This document shows positions 25,496 to 34,493 of a stretch of 64,000 nt of DNA, in pieces. Under the pieces are notes generated by a model. That model was not told the DNA's origin. It worked only from the letters and a program-made list of their open reading frames with translations, and ran no database searches. The stretch lies in the NCBI GenBank assembly GCA_016223135.1, contig JACRPQ010000012.1, forward strand, positions 1 to 64,000, in the 5' to 3' direction. Position numbers and translations under genes: made by a program. The first letter of the stretch is position 1. Each line of letters begins with the position of its first letter. This DNA is from Chloroflexota bacterium (lineage in GTDB: Bacteria > Chloroflexota > Anaerolineae > Anaerolineales > Villigracilaceae).

Positions 25496-25573
25496 GATTG
25501 CCGCCATCTGCTCACCCATCGGGGCTATTGCGAAAGACCCTCCGCATGGATAAGATGGAAGCAAGGAGGAAAG

Positions 25574-26341
25574 ATGAACGCCCGCCATTGGATACTCGCC
25601 GCCGCCCTGTTTTTGACATCCTGCAACCTGACCGCCGTCCAGCCCACGCCGACCGCGCCGCTTCTTTCCACGCCGCCGCCTGCTTCTCCCTCACCCGCCG
25701 TATCCACCCCGACGCTTCTCCCCATCGAAACCCTGCTGGCGGTGGATACCCCCACCTTACCGGCGCCCCTGCCCACCGCCACGCCGCGCCTTGTCCTTGC
25801 CGCGCCCAAAGACCAGCCGGTCAACTGCCGCTTTGGACCGGAGGTTTCCTACGCCATCGTCGGTGCGCTGATTGCGGGCAGGCAGGCAGAGGTGATTGGC
25901 AAGAACACAAACGCCACGTGGTGGTACGTCCGCAACCCCAGCGACCCATCCACCAACTGCTGGCTTTCGGCGGAATTCGTCGTCGTGACGGGAAATGTGG
26001 AGGCGCTGCCGGTGGTGAGTCCGCCCGAAATTGGGGTGACCAATATCCGGGTCCGTGTGGAACCGCCGGTGATGAACGTGGGCTGCAAGGCGTTTCCGCA
26101 AGTCTTCAGCGTGTTCGGGGAGGTTACCTCCAACGGTCCGACCATCGTCACCTGGCGATGGGAGGCAAGCAACGGCTACGTCTCGGATGTGGCGACGTTG
26201 TTGTTCGAATCCGAGGGGACAAAAGAGGTCAGCGGTTTCATCACCGTGACAAGCGTCAACGATTACTGGGTCAATCTGCATGTACTGCTGCCCAACGACC
26301 GCAGCGGCGGCGCAAACTTCAAGGTGGTTTGCACCCCGTAA
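25574..26341 (+). CDS. Lipoprotein with SH3-like domain
   Basis: The 255-residue protein has a lipoprotein signal (LAAALFLTSC), a Thr/Pro/Ser linker to about residue 75, then an SH3b-type domain with VNCRFGPEVSYAIVG and WWYVRNP. The C-terminal ~110 residues form a beta-rich domain with two Cys (VGCKAFP and KVVCTP). SH3b domains often bind cell-wall peptides. AAGGAGGA just before ATG 25574 sets this start; the much longer open frame upstream is spurious. Confidence 0.82.
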   Translation: MNARHWILAAALFLTSCNLTAVQPTPTAPLLSTPPPASPSPAVSTPTLLPIETLLAVDTPTLPAPLPTATPRLVLAAPKDQPVNCRFGPEVSYAIVGALIAGRQAEVIGKNTNATWWYVRNPSDPSTNCWLSAEFVVVTGNVEALPVVSPPEIGVTNIRVRVEPPVMNVGCKAFPQVFSVFGEVTSNGPTIVTWRWEASNGYVSDVATLLFESEGTKEVSGFITVTSVNDYWVNLHVLLPNDRSGGANFKVVCTP

Positions 26342-26470
26342 AACGCCGGCACGATCACCGCCCTCTGGGGTTAACGACATTGTATGTTTTGTGAAATATG
26401 ACCTGCTTTATAATCGCCATAGCCCTTACACCCCCTTTTGAAACCAGAAGAGCGCTCGGCAATTCAAATC

Positions 26471-26536
26471 AACCACGGATAAAAGCGATGAAAGCGATAA
26501 GAACATAAATCACTTTTCTCCCTTTCATCCGTGGTT
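26471..26536. repeat. Intergenic hairpin repeat (ACCACGGATAAAAG type)
   Basis: AACCACGGATAAAAGCGATG pairs imperfectly with CTCCCTTTCATCCGTGGTT. It lies between the SH3 lipoprotein and the first histidine kinase. TATAAT at about 26410, on the left of it, may be the kinase promoter. Confidence 0.55.
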
Positions 26537-26598
26537 AAAACAAGAATTACCGAATCCTCTCACCAGAAGTAACATCTCCATTTGCAGGATGAATTGAA

Positions 26599-29500
26599 AT
26601 GGCAGGTCGATGGTTTAAGACTTTTCTTTCTCCTCCCGAAGTGACGGAAGGGGAGAATGCGCGTATGGGGCGAATCATTCACTCGGTCACGAAGTGGGGT
26701 ATTCCGATCCTGCTGTTTTTCATCGCGCTGAGGCTGGCAGGAGGGGAGAGCGTGACCAACAGCCTAAGCCTGTATACGGCATTTACGCTGGTCATGTTCT
26801 TTGTGGGACGGCTGGCGTTGAAACGGGGATACGTCCGCTGGGCGGGGCTGGCGCTGACTTTTCTGGCATGGAGCGGGCTCACGCTTTGGGTCTGGTCTTC
26901 TCATGAACTGGATGGCGTTGGCATTGTCGGTTTCCTGACCATTGCGCTGGTGACGGGGTTCCTCTTTGGCAGTGCAGAGGCGCTGTTCTTTTTGGCGTTG
27001 AGCCTGGTGAGCATTTGGAAATTCGCCTACACCGACACCGCCGCTTTGGATTTCGCCAACCGCATGGGGCTTCGTCCCTTTGCCTATGCCTTCAACCTCT
27101 CGCTCGGTCTTCTGCTGACCTGGCTGCTGCTCTATTTTCTGATTCGCACTTTGCAAAAGTCGCTTGCCGAAGGCGAAAAAGAAATTGACCACCGCCGCCA
27201 GGTGGAAGCGGCTCTTCAGCAGCAAGCCGCCTACCTCAACGCCCTGCATGAGACCACCCTCGGCATCATCAACCGCCTTGAACTCCGCCCCCTGCTCGAA
27301 TCCATCCTGATGCGGGCATGTAAACTGGCGGACACCCGCCACGCGCTGGTCGAACTGGTCACGCCGGACCAATCTGCCATGCGCCTGGAACTGGGGATAG
27401 GGTTGCCGGCTCCGTATGTGGGGCATCTCACCTACAAGGGCGAAGGCATCGCTGGACGCGTGTGGGAGACCGGCGAAACGCAGATCGTCAACGATTACTC
27501 CAATTGGGAGTACCGCGACCCGCAGGTGGATGTTCAGTTTTATGCCATTGTCGGACTGCCGCTGAAAGCCGGTGGAGAAGTCATCGGCGTGCTGGCGTTA
27601 TTGTATGAGAATGAAGAACAGCGTTTTCATCCCGAACTGGTGGCTTTGCTCGAGCGTTTTGCCTCGCTTGCCTCTGTGGCAATTCAGAACGCCCGTTGGT
27701 ATGAAGCGGCGCAGAAGGAACTCGAAGAACGACGCCTGGCGCAGACCGCGCTGTTGGAGAGCGAGGAAAAATTCCGCAAAATCTTTCAATCCAACCCCGT
27801 TGCCATCTGCATCACCACCTTCGATGAGGGACGTCTGCTGGAAGCCAATTATGCCTACTGGGATATGACCGGTCTCGACCCGGCTACATCGCTGGGAAAG
27901 ACATCGGAAGAGTTGAAACTCTGGAGCACGCCCGAAGCGCGGGCGAAATTCATCGAAGAACTCAAGCGTAAAGGTTCGCTCTATAACCCCGACGATTCCT
28001 TCTACGACGAGCATGGCAACCTCAAACAGGTCATCAGTTTCTACGAACGGATGCGCATCGGCGGCAAGGACTACATCCTTTCCATGTTCTACGACATGAG
28101 CGAACAGAAGAAGACCATGGAAGCGCTGCGTCAGAGCGAAGCCCGCAACCGCGTCCTGCTCGAAGCCTTCCCGGATATGATTTTGGAAATCTCGCGCGAA
28201 GGCGTCATCAAAAACATGGTCCCGCCCAAAGGATTGGAAGAATCCATGCCGGTCAGCATGTTCGTGGGCAAACGAGTGGGGGAGTTGCTCTCTGAATCGG
28301 CGGCGGCGCAGACCTGCTTTGCCATGGAGCGCGCGCTTGCCACCGGTCAGATGCACGCCTTTGAGTTCGAGCAAAAAATGAGGGACGACTACCGCATCCT
28401 CGAAGCCCGGGTGGTGCCAGCCTTCCCCGATACGGTCTCGATGATGCTCCGCGACGTGACCCAGCGCAAATGGATCGAGGCGGAGCGCGAAAAACTCATT
28501 AATGAACTCGAAGAGAAGAACATCGAATCCGAAACGCTGCGCGCCAGCCTGGCAAGCATTGTGGGAACCTTTGAATTTTCTGAAGTCGTCCAGCGCATCC
28601 TCGACCAGCTTCACCAAGTTGTGCCTTACGACAGTGCCTCCCTTTGGCGGCTGGACGGGAAAAAGCAAATCCTCATCGGCAGCCGTGGCTTGCCGCCTGA
28701 AATTTCCCAAAACTTGGAATTCGACATTGACGAACAAAACCACGCCGTCCCTCTCTTCAACGGCGAACTGCCCTACATCATCAGCCGTGACGTGCAGGCG
28801 GAATTCCCGCGCTTCCGACAAACGCCGCACAACTACATTCACTCCTGGCTCGGCGTGCCTCTCAAAATGCGCGGCAAGGTCATCGGCTTGATTGCGCTGG
28901 ACGGCAAACAAAAAAGCCAATTCAACGAACATCATGCCGGCCTTGCCGTTACCTTTGCCGACCAGGTGGCGATTGCCCTGGAAAACGCCCGCCTCTATTC
29001 GGACCTCCAGGCGGATCTAGCCATCCGGCAGAGCCTCATCTCGGAATTGGAATCCAAAAACGCCGAACTGGAACGCTTTACCTACACCGTCTCCCATGAC
29101 CTCAAATCGCCCCTCTTCACCATTCGCGGCTTTCTTGGCTACCTTGAGCAGGATGCGCTGGCGGGCAATGTTGAACGTCTGCGCTCCGACATCGCACGCA
29201 TCACCGCCGCCACCGATAAAATGCATCAGCTGCTGAACGACCTGCTCGAACTCTCGCGCATCGGGCGGGCAATGAACGAACCGCAAGAAATTCGGTTTGA
29301 GGAACTGGCGCGCGAAGCGGTGACGCTCGTAGAGGGGCGCCTCATGGAACGCGGTGTCGCCGTTCACATTCACCCCCATCTGCCGGTCGTCTTCGGCGAC
29401 CGCCCGCGCCTGCTCGAGGTGATGCAAAACCTGGTGGATAACGCCGCCAAGTTCATGGGCAGTCAGCCGCAGCCGCGCATTGAAATCGGCTGCGCAGGCG

Positions 29501-29784
29501 AAGAAAACGGCAGTCCCATCTTCTACGTGCGCGACAATGGCATCGGCATCCCTCCCGAACACCATGAACGCATCTTCGGCTTGTTCAACAAACTGAATGC
29601 CCAAAGCGAAGACACGGGCGTGGGCTTGGCTCTCGTGAAGAGAATTATCGAGGTTCACGGCGGACGGATCTGGGTCGAGAGCGAGGCGGACAAAGGCGCA
29701 ACTTTTTACTTTACTTTAGGGGGGCAGCCGCCGCCTCCGCCGTCAGCACAGGATGCTGATGCAAAAACAGGAAACAAAAAATGA
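26599..29784 (+). CDS. Membrane sensor histidine kinase with GAF and PAS domains
   Basis: The 1061-residue kinase has about six N-terminal helices (residues ~28-190), a coiled coil, a GAF domain (~220-370), two PAS domains (~385-505, ~515-630), a second GAF domain (~660-800), a HisKA domain with phospho-His833 in VSHDLKSPL, and a HATPase domain with DNAAKF, DNGIGIP and a GVGLALV box. It senses unknown cytoplasmic or membrane signals. No response regulator is adjacent. The stop overlaps the next kinase gene (ATGA). The last ~70 codons are nearly identical in DNA to those of the neighbour. Confidence 0.9.
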   Translation: MAGRWFKTFLSPPEVTEGENARMGRIIHSVTKWGIPILLFFIALRLAGGESVTNSLSLYTAFTLVMFFVGRLALKRGYVRWAGLALTFLAWSGLTLWVWSSHELDGVGIVGFLTIALVTGFLFGSAEALFFLALSLVSIWKFAYTDTAALDFANRMGLRPFAYAFNLSLGLLLTWLLLYFLIRTLQKSLAEGEKEIDHRRQVEAALQQQAAYLNALHETTLGIINRLELRPLLESILMRACKLADTRHALVELVTPDQSAMRLELGIGLPAPYVGHLTYKGEGIAGRVWETGETQIVNDYSNWEYRDPQVDVQFYAIVGLPLKAGGEVIGVLALLYENEEQRFHPELVALLERFASLASVAIQNARWYEAAQKELEERRLAQTALLESEEKFRKIFQSNPVAICITTFDEGRLLEANYAYWDMTGLDPATSLGKTSEELKLWSTPEARAKFIEELKRKGSLYNPDDSFYDEHGNLKQVISFYERMRIGGKDYILSMFYDMSEQKKTMEALRQSEARNRVLLEAFPDMILEISREGVIKNMVPPKGLEESMPVSMFVGKRVGELLSESAAAQTCFAMERALATGQMHAFEFEQKMRDDYRILEARVVPAFPDTVSMMLRDVTQRKWIEAEREKLINELEEKNIESETLRASLASIVGTFEFSEVVQRILDQLHQVVPYDSASLWRLDGKKQILIGSRGLPPEISQNLEFDIDEQNHAVPLFNGELPYIISRDVQAEFPRFRQTPHNYIHSWLGVPLKMRGKVIGLIALDGKQKSQFNEHHAGLAVTFADQVAIALENARLYSDLQADLAIRQSLISELESKNAELERFTYTVSHDLKSPLFTIRGFLGYLEQDALAGNVERLRSDIARITAATDKMHQLLNDLLELSRIGRAMNEPQEIRFEELAREAVTLVEGRLMERGVAVHIHPHLPVVFGDRPRLLEVMQNLVDNAAKFMGSQPQPRIEIGCAGEENGSPIFYVRDNGIGIPPEHHERIFGLFNKLNAQSEDTGVGLALVKRIIEVHGGRIWVESEADKGATFYFTLGGQPPPPPSAQDADAKTGNKK

Positions 29785-31481
29785 ACGAACCGCCCTCCAC
29801 ACAGCAAACAGGCGAATTCCTCTTGAGCAAACTCTATGGCGATGCGGACATTGTAGCCAGAATATTTCGCCAGTTTCTCCTGCTCGTTCTCATCGGGCTG
29901 ATGGCGGGGGTGATAATTGCGCTTGTAACCCGAAGCGATCCATTCTTTGCCCTGTTCATGGCATTTGCCATTCTGCCGGTTCTTGTCTCTTTCCGGTTTG
30001 TACAAAAAAGGAAATTCGAGACCGCTGCCGTCTTTCTAACGGTTCTGCTGCTCGTCCTCAACACAGTCATTTCCACCAGAGACGGCGGCATCTTTCGCGT
30101 CAACAACCTGGCGTTTCCAGCCATTCTCATCATTGCCAGCCTGGCGGCGAGCCGGCGCACACTCTTTTTTCTGCTCTCTTTCACTATTCTGTGTATTGCC
30201 TGGCTCTCCTTTGGAGAAACCTTGGGATGGTATCCGGCGACTTCGCCGCCCCGCAATCCTTGGGACAATTTTCTTTCCGCTTGTCTGATTATCGTTTTGA
30301 CGGTTGTCATGGTTCAGCATCTGATACGAGGGGTATTTCATAGTCACCTGCAATTGCAGAGGGAAATCTCGGAACGCCGCCGCCTCGAACGCGAACTTCA
30401 AGAACAGCGCGACTTTGCCTTGCAAATTATCAACAGCCTCGGGCAGGGACTCACCGTCACCAACGCCGAAGGGGTGTTCGAACTCGTTAATCCAGCCTAC
30501 GCCCACCTCATCGGCTATGAACCGCACGAATTAATCGGCAAAAGCCCGGCGCAAGTCACCTACCCCGAAAGCCTGCGCGAGCTCGAGCGCGCTCACGCCC
30601 AGCGCCGCAATGGCTTGATTACCACCTATGAAAGCCTTCTTCGCCACAAAAACGGCAAAGGGGTTCCCGTCCTCATCACCGGCGCGCCGCGTTTCAAGAA
30701 CGGACAGTTTGCCGGCTCCATTACTTCCATCACCGACCTGACCGCAATCAAGTTGGTGCACGAAGAACGCGAACGATTGATTGCCGAGCTTTCCGCCAAA
30801 AACGCCGAGTTGGAACAATTCACCTACACCGTCTCCCACGACCTGAAATCGCCGCTGGTCACCATCAGCGGTTTTCTTAGTTACCTCGAACAGGATGCTT
30901 TTGCCGGCGATACGGTGCGCCTGAAAAAAGACATCCAGCGCATCAACGAAGCGGTTCACAAAATGCAGAAACTGCTCAATGAACTGCTCGAACTCTCCCG
31001 TATTGGCAGGCTGGTCAATCCTCCCGAAACCATCCCTTTTGCCGAACTGGTTCAAGAAGCCATCAGCCTTGTGCAGGGACGGCTCGATCAACGGGGCGTC
31101 CAAATCTTCCTCCAGCCCAATCTGCCTGCCGTCTTTGGCGATCGTCCGCGGCTGGTTGAAGTCCTGCAAAACCTGATTGATAATGCCGCCAAATACATGG
31201 GCGACCAGTCACAGCCGCGCATCGAAATCGGCTGCGCGGGCGAAGAAAACGGCAGCCCCATCTTCTATGTGCGCGACAACGGCATCGGCATTCCCCCCGA
31301 ACACCATGAACGCATCTTCGGCTTGTTCAACAAACTGAATGCCCAAAGCGAAGGGACGGGCATAGGCTTGGCTCTCGTGAAGAGAATTATCGAGGTTCAC
31401 GGCGGACGGATCTGGGTCGAGAGCGAAGCGGGCAAAGGCTCCACCTTCCTCTTCACGCTTCCTCCCGGACCTGCAGCCTGA
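29781..31481 (+). CDS. Membrane sensor histidine kinase with one PAS domain
   Basis: The 566-residue kinase has several helices in residues ~30-185, a coiled coil, a PAS domain (~210-320), HisKA with phospho-His353 in VSHDLKSPL, and a HATPase domain with DNAAKY, DNGIGIP and GIGLALV. It starts inside the stop of the kinase before it, so both are made together. No receiver protein gene is nearby; partners must be elsewhere. The C-terminal region shares long runs of identical DNA with the first kinase. Confidence 0.9.
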   Translation: MNEPPSTQQTGEFLLSKLYGDADIVARIFRQFLLLVLIGLMAGVIIALVTRSDPFFALFMAFAILPVLVSFRFVQKRKFETAAVFLTVLLLVLNTVISTRDGGIFRVNNLAFPAILIIASLAASRRTLFFLLSFTILCIAWLSFGETLGWYPATSPPRNPWDNFLSACLIIVLTVVMVQHLIRGVFHSHLQLQREISERRRLERELQEQRDFALQIINSLGQGLTVTNAEGVFELVNPAYAHLIGYEPHELIGKSPAQVTYPESLRELERAHAQRRNGLITTYESLLRHKNGKGVPVLITGAPRFKNGQFAGSITSITDLTAIKLVHEERERLIAELSAKNAELEQFTYTVSHDLKSPLVTISGFLSYLEQDAFAGDTVRLKKDIQRINEAVHKMQKLLNELLELSRIGRLVNPPETIPFAELVQEAISLVQGRLDQRGVQIFLQPNLPAVFGDRPRLVEVLQNLIDNAAKYMGDQSQPRIEIGCAGEENGSPIFYVRDNGIGIPPEHHERIFGLFNKLNAQSEGTGIGLALVKRIIEVHGGRIWVESEAGKGSTFLFTLPPGPAA

Positions 31482-31523
31482 TTCCGTATATAATAGCCTC
31501 ATCTCAACTCGAGGAGAATCGTG

Positions 31524-32432
31524 ATGAAACGAGCCGTCAGCATCAGCATCGGATCGTCAAAACGCAACAAGGCAGTGACGGTGGAACTGCTGGGCGAAAA
31601 AGTCAGCATCGAACGTATCGGCACCGACGGCGACATGGAAGCCGCCGCCCTGAAATACAAGGAACTCGACGGAACAGTGGACGCCTTTGGCGTGGGCGGC
31701 GCAGACCTGGGCGCCCTGATAGACGGCAAATTCTATCCCTTTCACTCCGTCCAACCGATGGTGCGCTTTGTGAAGAAAACCCCGCTGGTGGACGGCGGCG
31801 GTTTGAAGAACACCCTCGAAAACCGCGCCCCCGCCTTCCTCGATAAAACCATCGGCGATTACATCCGTCAACGCGGACGCAAAGTCTTTGTCACCCTCGG
31901 CGTGGATCGCTGGGGGCTTTCCAAATCCTTTGTCGAAGCCGGTTACGAAGTTATCTTTGGCGACCTGATGTTCGCCTTGGGCGTTCCCATTCCCATCCGC
32001 ACGATGAACGGATTGCGTACCCTCGCAAAGATTATGATTCCCATCGTCACGCGCTTCCCGTTTGAGTGGCTCTACCCAACCGGCGAAAAGCAGGAGGAAC
32101 GCATCCCCAAATATGAAAAATACTATCATTGGGCAACCGTTATCGCCGGCGATTGCCACTACATCAAACGTCACATGCCGGAAGACATGCAAGGCAAAGT
32201 GATTGTCACCAACACCACCACGCCCGAAGATGTGGAACTTTTCCGCAAGTGCGGGGTGAAATATCTCGTCACCACCACCCCTGTGCTGGACGGGCGCTCC
32301 TTCGGCACCAACATGATGGAAGCCGCGCTGGTGGCAGCCTCCGGCAAGGGACGCCCGCTCACTTGGGCGGAATATGACGAATTGCTCGATAAACTCGGCT
32401 TCGAGCCGCAGTTGCAGGAGTTGAATTCGTAA
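31524..32432 (+). CDS. Quinate 5-dehydrogenase-like protein (uncertain function)
   Basis: The 302-residue protein is like sequences labelled quinate 5-dehydrogenase in Chloroflexota, from memory; I see no clear dinucleotide-binding motif that proves this. Conserved-looking parts are DAFGVGGADLGALIDGKFYPF, VTLGVDRWGLSKS and VTTTPVLDGRSFGTNMMEAAL. A TATAAT at 31489-31494 and GAGGAG before the ATG at 31524 define transcription and start. It is followed by a nucleotidyltransferase and a PAP2 phosphatase gene, which suggests an uncharacterised small pathway. Confidence 0.6.
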   Translation: MKRAVSISIGSSKRNKAVTVELLGEKVSIERIGTDGDMEAAALKYKELDGTVDAFGVGGADLGALIDGKFYPFHSVQPMVRFVKKTPLVDGGGLKNTLENRAPAFLDKTIGDYIRQRGRKVFVTLGVDRWGLSKSFVEAGYEVIFGDLMFALGVPIPIRTMNGLRTLAKIMIPIVTRFPFEWLYPTGEKQEERIPKYEKYYHWATVIAGDCHYIKRHMPEDMQGKVIVTNTTTPEDVELFRKCGVKYLVTTTPVLDGRSFGTNMMEAALVAASGKGRPLTWAEYDELLDKLGFEPQLQELNS

Positions 32433-32440
32433 GAGATACG

Positions 32441-32535
32441 CAGGTATACAAGTACACAGGTACACAGGTACACAGGTATACACGTATACAGCGTCAGTCC
32501 GACTTCTTTACCTGTGTACCTGTTTACCTGTCTAC
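32441..32535. repeat. Short tandem repeat, ACAGGTACACAGGTA type
   Basis: ACAGGTAT and ACAGGTAC words repeat about every ten bases to 32490, followed by their inverse TACCTGTGTACCTGTTTACC. The inverted halves could form a hairpin. It sits between the quinate-dehydrogenase-like gene and the nucleotidyltransferase gene. Confidence 0.7.
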
Positions 32536-32565
32536 CCACGTACTCCAACACAATAAGGAGATTTT

Positions 32566-33468
32566 ATGGACGCACTCGTACTTGCAGGTGGAATTCCCCA
32601 GCCCGAAGACCCGTTATATGCCTATTCCAACGGCGACTCCAAAGCGTTGATTGATGTCGCTGGCAAACCGATGATCCAATGGGTTTTGGATGCGCTCGGC
32701 GATGCCCGCCACGTGGACAATGTGATTGTCATCGGGCTTTCTCCCAAAAGCGGGGTGACCTGCAAAAAGCCTCTGCATTTCGTCTCCAACCAGGGACGCA
32801 TGCTCGCCAACATTGTGGCAGGCGTGAACAAGGCGCTCGAACTGAACAAGAAGAACAAATATGTCATCGTCGCCTCCTCCGATATTCCCGCCCTCAAACC
32901 CGAAATGGTGGATTGGCTGGTGGAAACCGCCATGCAGACGAAAGACGACCTATACTACGGAGTCTGCACGCGCGAGGTGATGGAAGCCCGCTACCCCGGC
33001 TCCAAGCGCACCTACACCCGCCTCAAGGATGCGGAACTGTGCGGCGCCGACATCAACATCACCCACGTGCGCATGGCGACCGAACACCTCGATATGTGGG
33101 AATCCCTGATTGGCAGCCGCAAGAGTCCGCTTCGCCAAGCCAGCCTCATCGGTTTCGGCACGCTGTTCAAACTGCTGACCCGTCAACTCACGCTTGAGGA
33201 GGCGGTGCGCCGCGTCTGTGAACGGATTGGCATCAAAGGGCGCGCCATTGTCTGGGAACATGCCGAAGCCTGCATGGACGTGGACAAGCCCCATCAACTG
33301 GAAATCCTGCGCGAAGACCTTGCCGCCCAACAGCGGAAAGCCTCTGCCAAAGCAGCGGCACGCCGCAAAGCCGCCCCTGCTGCTGAACCTGCAAAGAAGG
33401 CGAAGCCTGCTCCGAAAAAAGCCGCGCCTGTCAAACCTGCGCTGAAAGCGAAGCCCAAGAAACAATGA
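32566..33468 (+). CDS. MobA/GlmU-type nucleotidyltransferase with lysine-rich tail
   Basis: The 300-residue protein has the nucleotide-sugar transferase fold: LVLAGG at 4-9, the SKALIDVAGKPMIQWVLDAL segment, and VASSDIPAL with the metal-binding Asp. It probably adds a nucleotide to a small phosphate or cofactor, but the substrate is unclear. From about residue 250 the protein becomes a Lys/Ala/Pro tail of ~45 residues like histone H1, likely disordered and able to bind nucleic acid or other anions. The stop overlaps the PAP2 start (ATGA). Confidence 0.75.
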   Translation: MDALVLAGGIPQPEDPLYAYSNGDSKALIDVAGKPMIQWVLDALGDARHVDNVIVIGLSPKSGVTCKKPLHFVSNQGRMLANIVAGVNKALELNKKNKYVIVASSDIPALKPEMVDWLVETAMQTKDDLYYGVCTREVMEARYPGSKRTYTRLKDAELCGADINITHVRMATEHLDMWESLIGSRKSPLRQASLIGFGTLFKLLTRQLTLEEAVRRVCERIGIKGRAIVWEHAEACMDVDKPHQLEILREDLAAQQRKASAKAAARRKAAPAAEPAKKAKPAPKKAAPVKPALKAKPKKQ

Positions 33469-34025
33469 AACTGCGTTCCATCCTCGAACTGGATGCACGC
33501 CTCTCCGACAAAATGCGCGTGGCTGAGAAGCCAGGCGCATTGCGTTCATTGGCGGTGTTCTTCGCCCACTCCGGCGACTCGTGGTTCTGGGGTGCGGCGC
33601 TGATTCTGCTGTGGTTTTTCAGCAATTCATTTTGGAGGCAATGGGAAGTGGTGGAGTTTGCCGCCATCAGCGTGCTGGCGGCTCTGGTGATGGCGATCAA
33701 ATTCCTCGTGCGGAGGAGGCGTCCCGAAGGAGAATGGGGAGGCATCTACCGCAACACCGATCCGCACTCCTTTCCCTCCGGTCACGCGGCGCGGGCGTTT
33801 CTGATTGCCGTCATCGGCGCGGCGCTGGGTCCCGCCTGGCTCGGCATCCTGCTTTGGGTGTGGGCGCCGCTCGTCGCGCTGGCGCGTGTGGCGATGGGCG
33901 TCCACTACCTTTCGGACGTGGTGGCGGGCGCCGTGCTGGGCGTGGTCGTTGCCGCGGCGGGTTTGCAAATCTACGAAGGGGTGTTTGCCGCGCTCACTGC
34001 CTGGCTGGGTTTCCCGCTCTGGTAG
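33465..34025 (+). CDS. PAP2-family membrane phosphatase
   Basis: The 186-residue protein has the three PAP2 motifs: KFLVRRRRPEG, SFPSGHA and RVAMGVHYLSDV, among about five helices. These enzymes remove phosphate from lipids such as undecaprenyl pyrophosphate or phosphatidic acid at the membrane. Its start overlaps the end of the nucleotidyltransferase gene, so the two are translationally linked. It ends four bases before a convergent gene. Confidence 0.88.
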   Translation: MKLRSILELDARLSDKMRVAEKPGALRSLAVFFAHSGDSWFWGAALILLWFFSNSFWRQWEVVEFAAISVLAALVMAIKFLVRRRRPEGEWGGIYRNTDPHSFPSGHAARAFLIAVIGAALGPAWLGILLWVWAPLVALARVAMGVHYLSDVVAGAVLGVVVAAAGLQIYEGVFAALTAWLGFPLW

Positions 34026-34028
34026 CGA

Positions 34029-34493
34029 TTACCCGCTCTGTCTGACCGCTTTCAAGTGTTCCTCGATGTGCGCCAAAGCGCGCTCCACCCATCTCTGCAG
34101 GGTGAAGCCGCTTCCCAGCGTGGCATGACGCGACTCCCGCGACCAAGCCTCCGCCGGCAATTTCCGCAGCATCTCGGTCAACGCTTCCACCTCCGCCACA
34201 AAATTATCCAGCATCTCCCGCAGCGGCTCGCCGGCGTCGTAATGCTCAGCCATATAAGCGTCGCCGTCGAAGTTGGGGAACTCCGGATTTTCCTCCTCCA
34301 CCGTGCGGCGGGCGCGCAGACCGTACACCAACCGCTGCACATCGCGCGTGTGGGCGGCAATCTGATGGACGTTCCAGCCGCCGTCAATCGGCGCGAACGG
34401 GTCGGCGACCGCCAGGCAGGCATCGCGGAACTCCGCCGCCGCATTCGTCAGCCGTTCCAACAACTTCGTGCGATATTCCGTCAACTCTTTCAT
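34029..34493 (-). CDS. DinB-like four-helix protein
   Basis: The 154-residue protein matches the DinB/YfiT-type fold: helices with WNVHQIAAHTRDV near residue 40 and ALAHIEEHLKAV near the end, whose His residues form the usual metal site. Members include thiol-dependent transferases; the reaction is unknown here. It overlaps the SDR gene by four bases and is the last gene of an M23-SDR-DinB unit. Confidence 0.78.
   Translation of the reverse strand: MKELTEYRTKLLERLTNAAAEFRDACLAVADPFAPIDGGWNVHQIAAHTRDVQRLVYGLRARRTVEEENPEFPNFDGDAYMAEHYDAGEPLREMLDNFVAEVEALTEMLRKLPAEAWSRESRHATLGSGFTLQRWVERALAHIEEHLKAVRQSG

Noticed and set aside
27598-28935. Minus-strand ORF of 445 codons opposite the first kinase
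   Set aside because: The plus strand encodes continuous GAF and PAS domains; the antisense frame is an artefact of GC-rich codon use.
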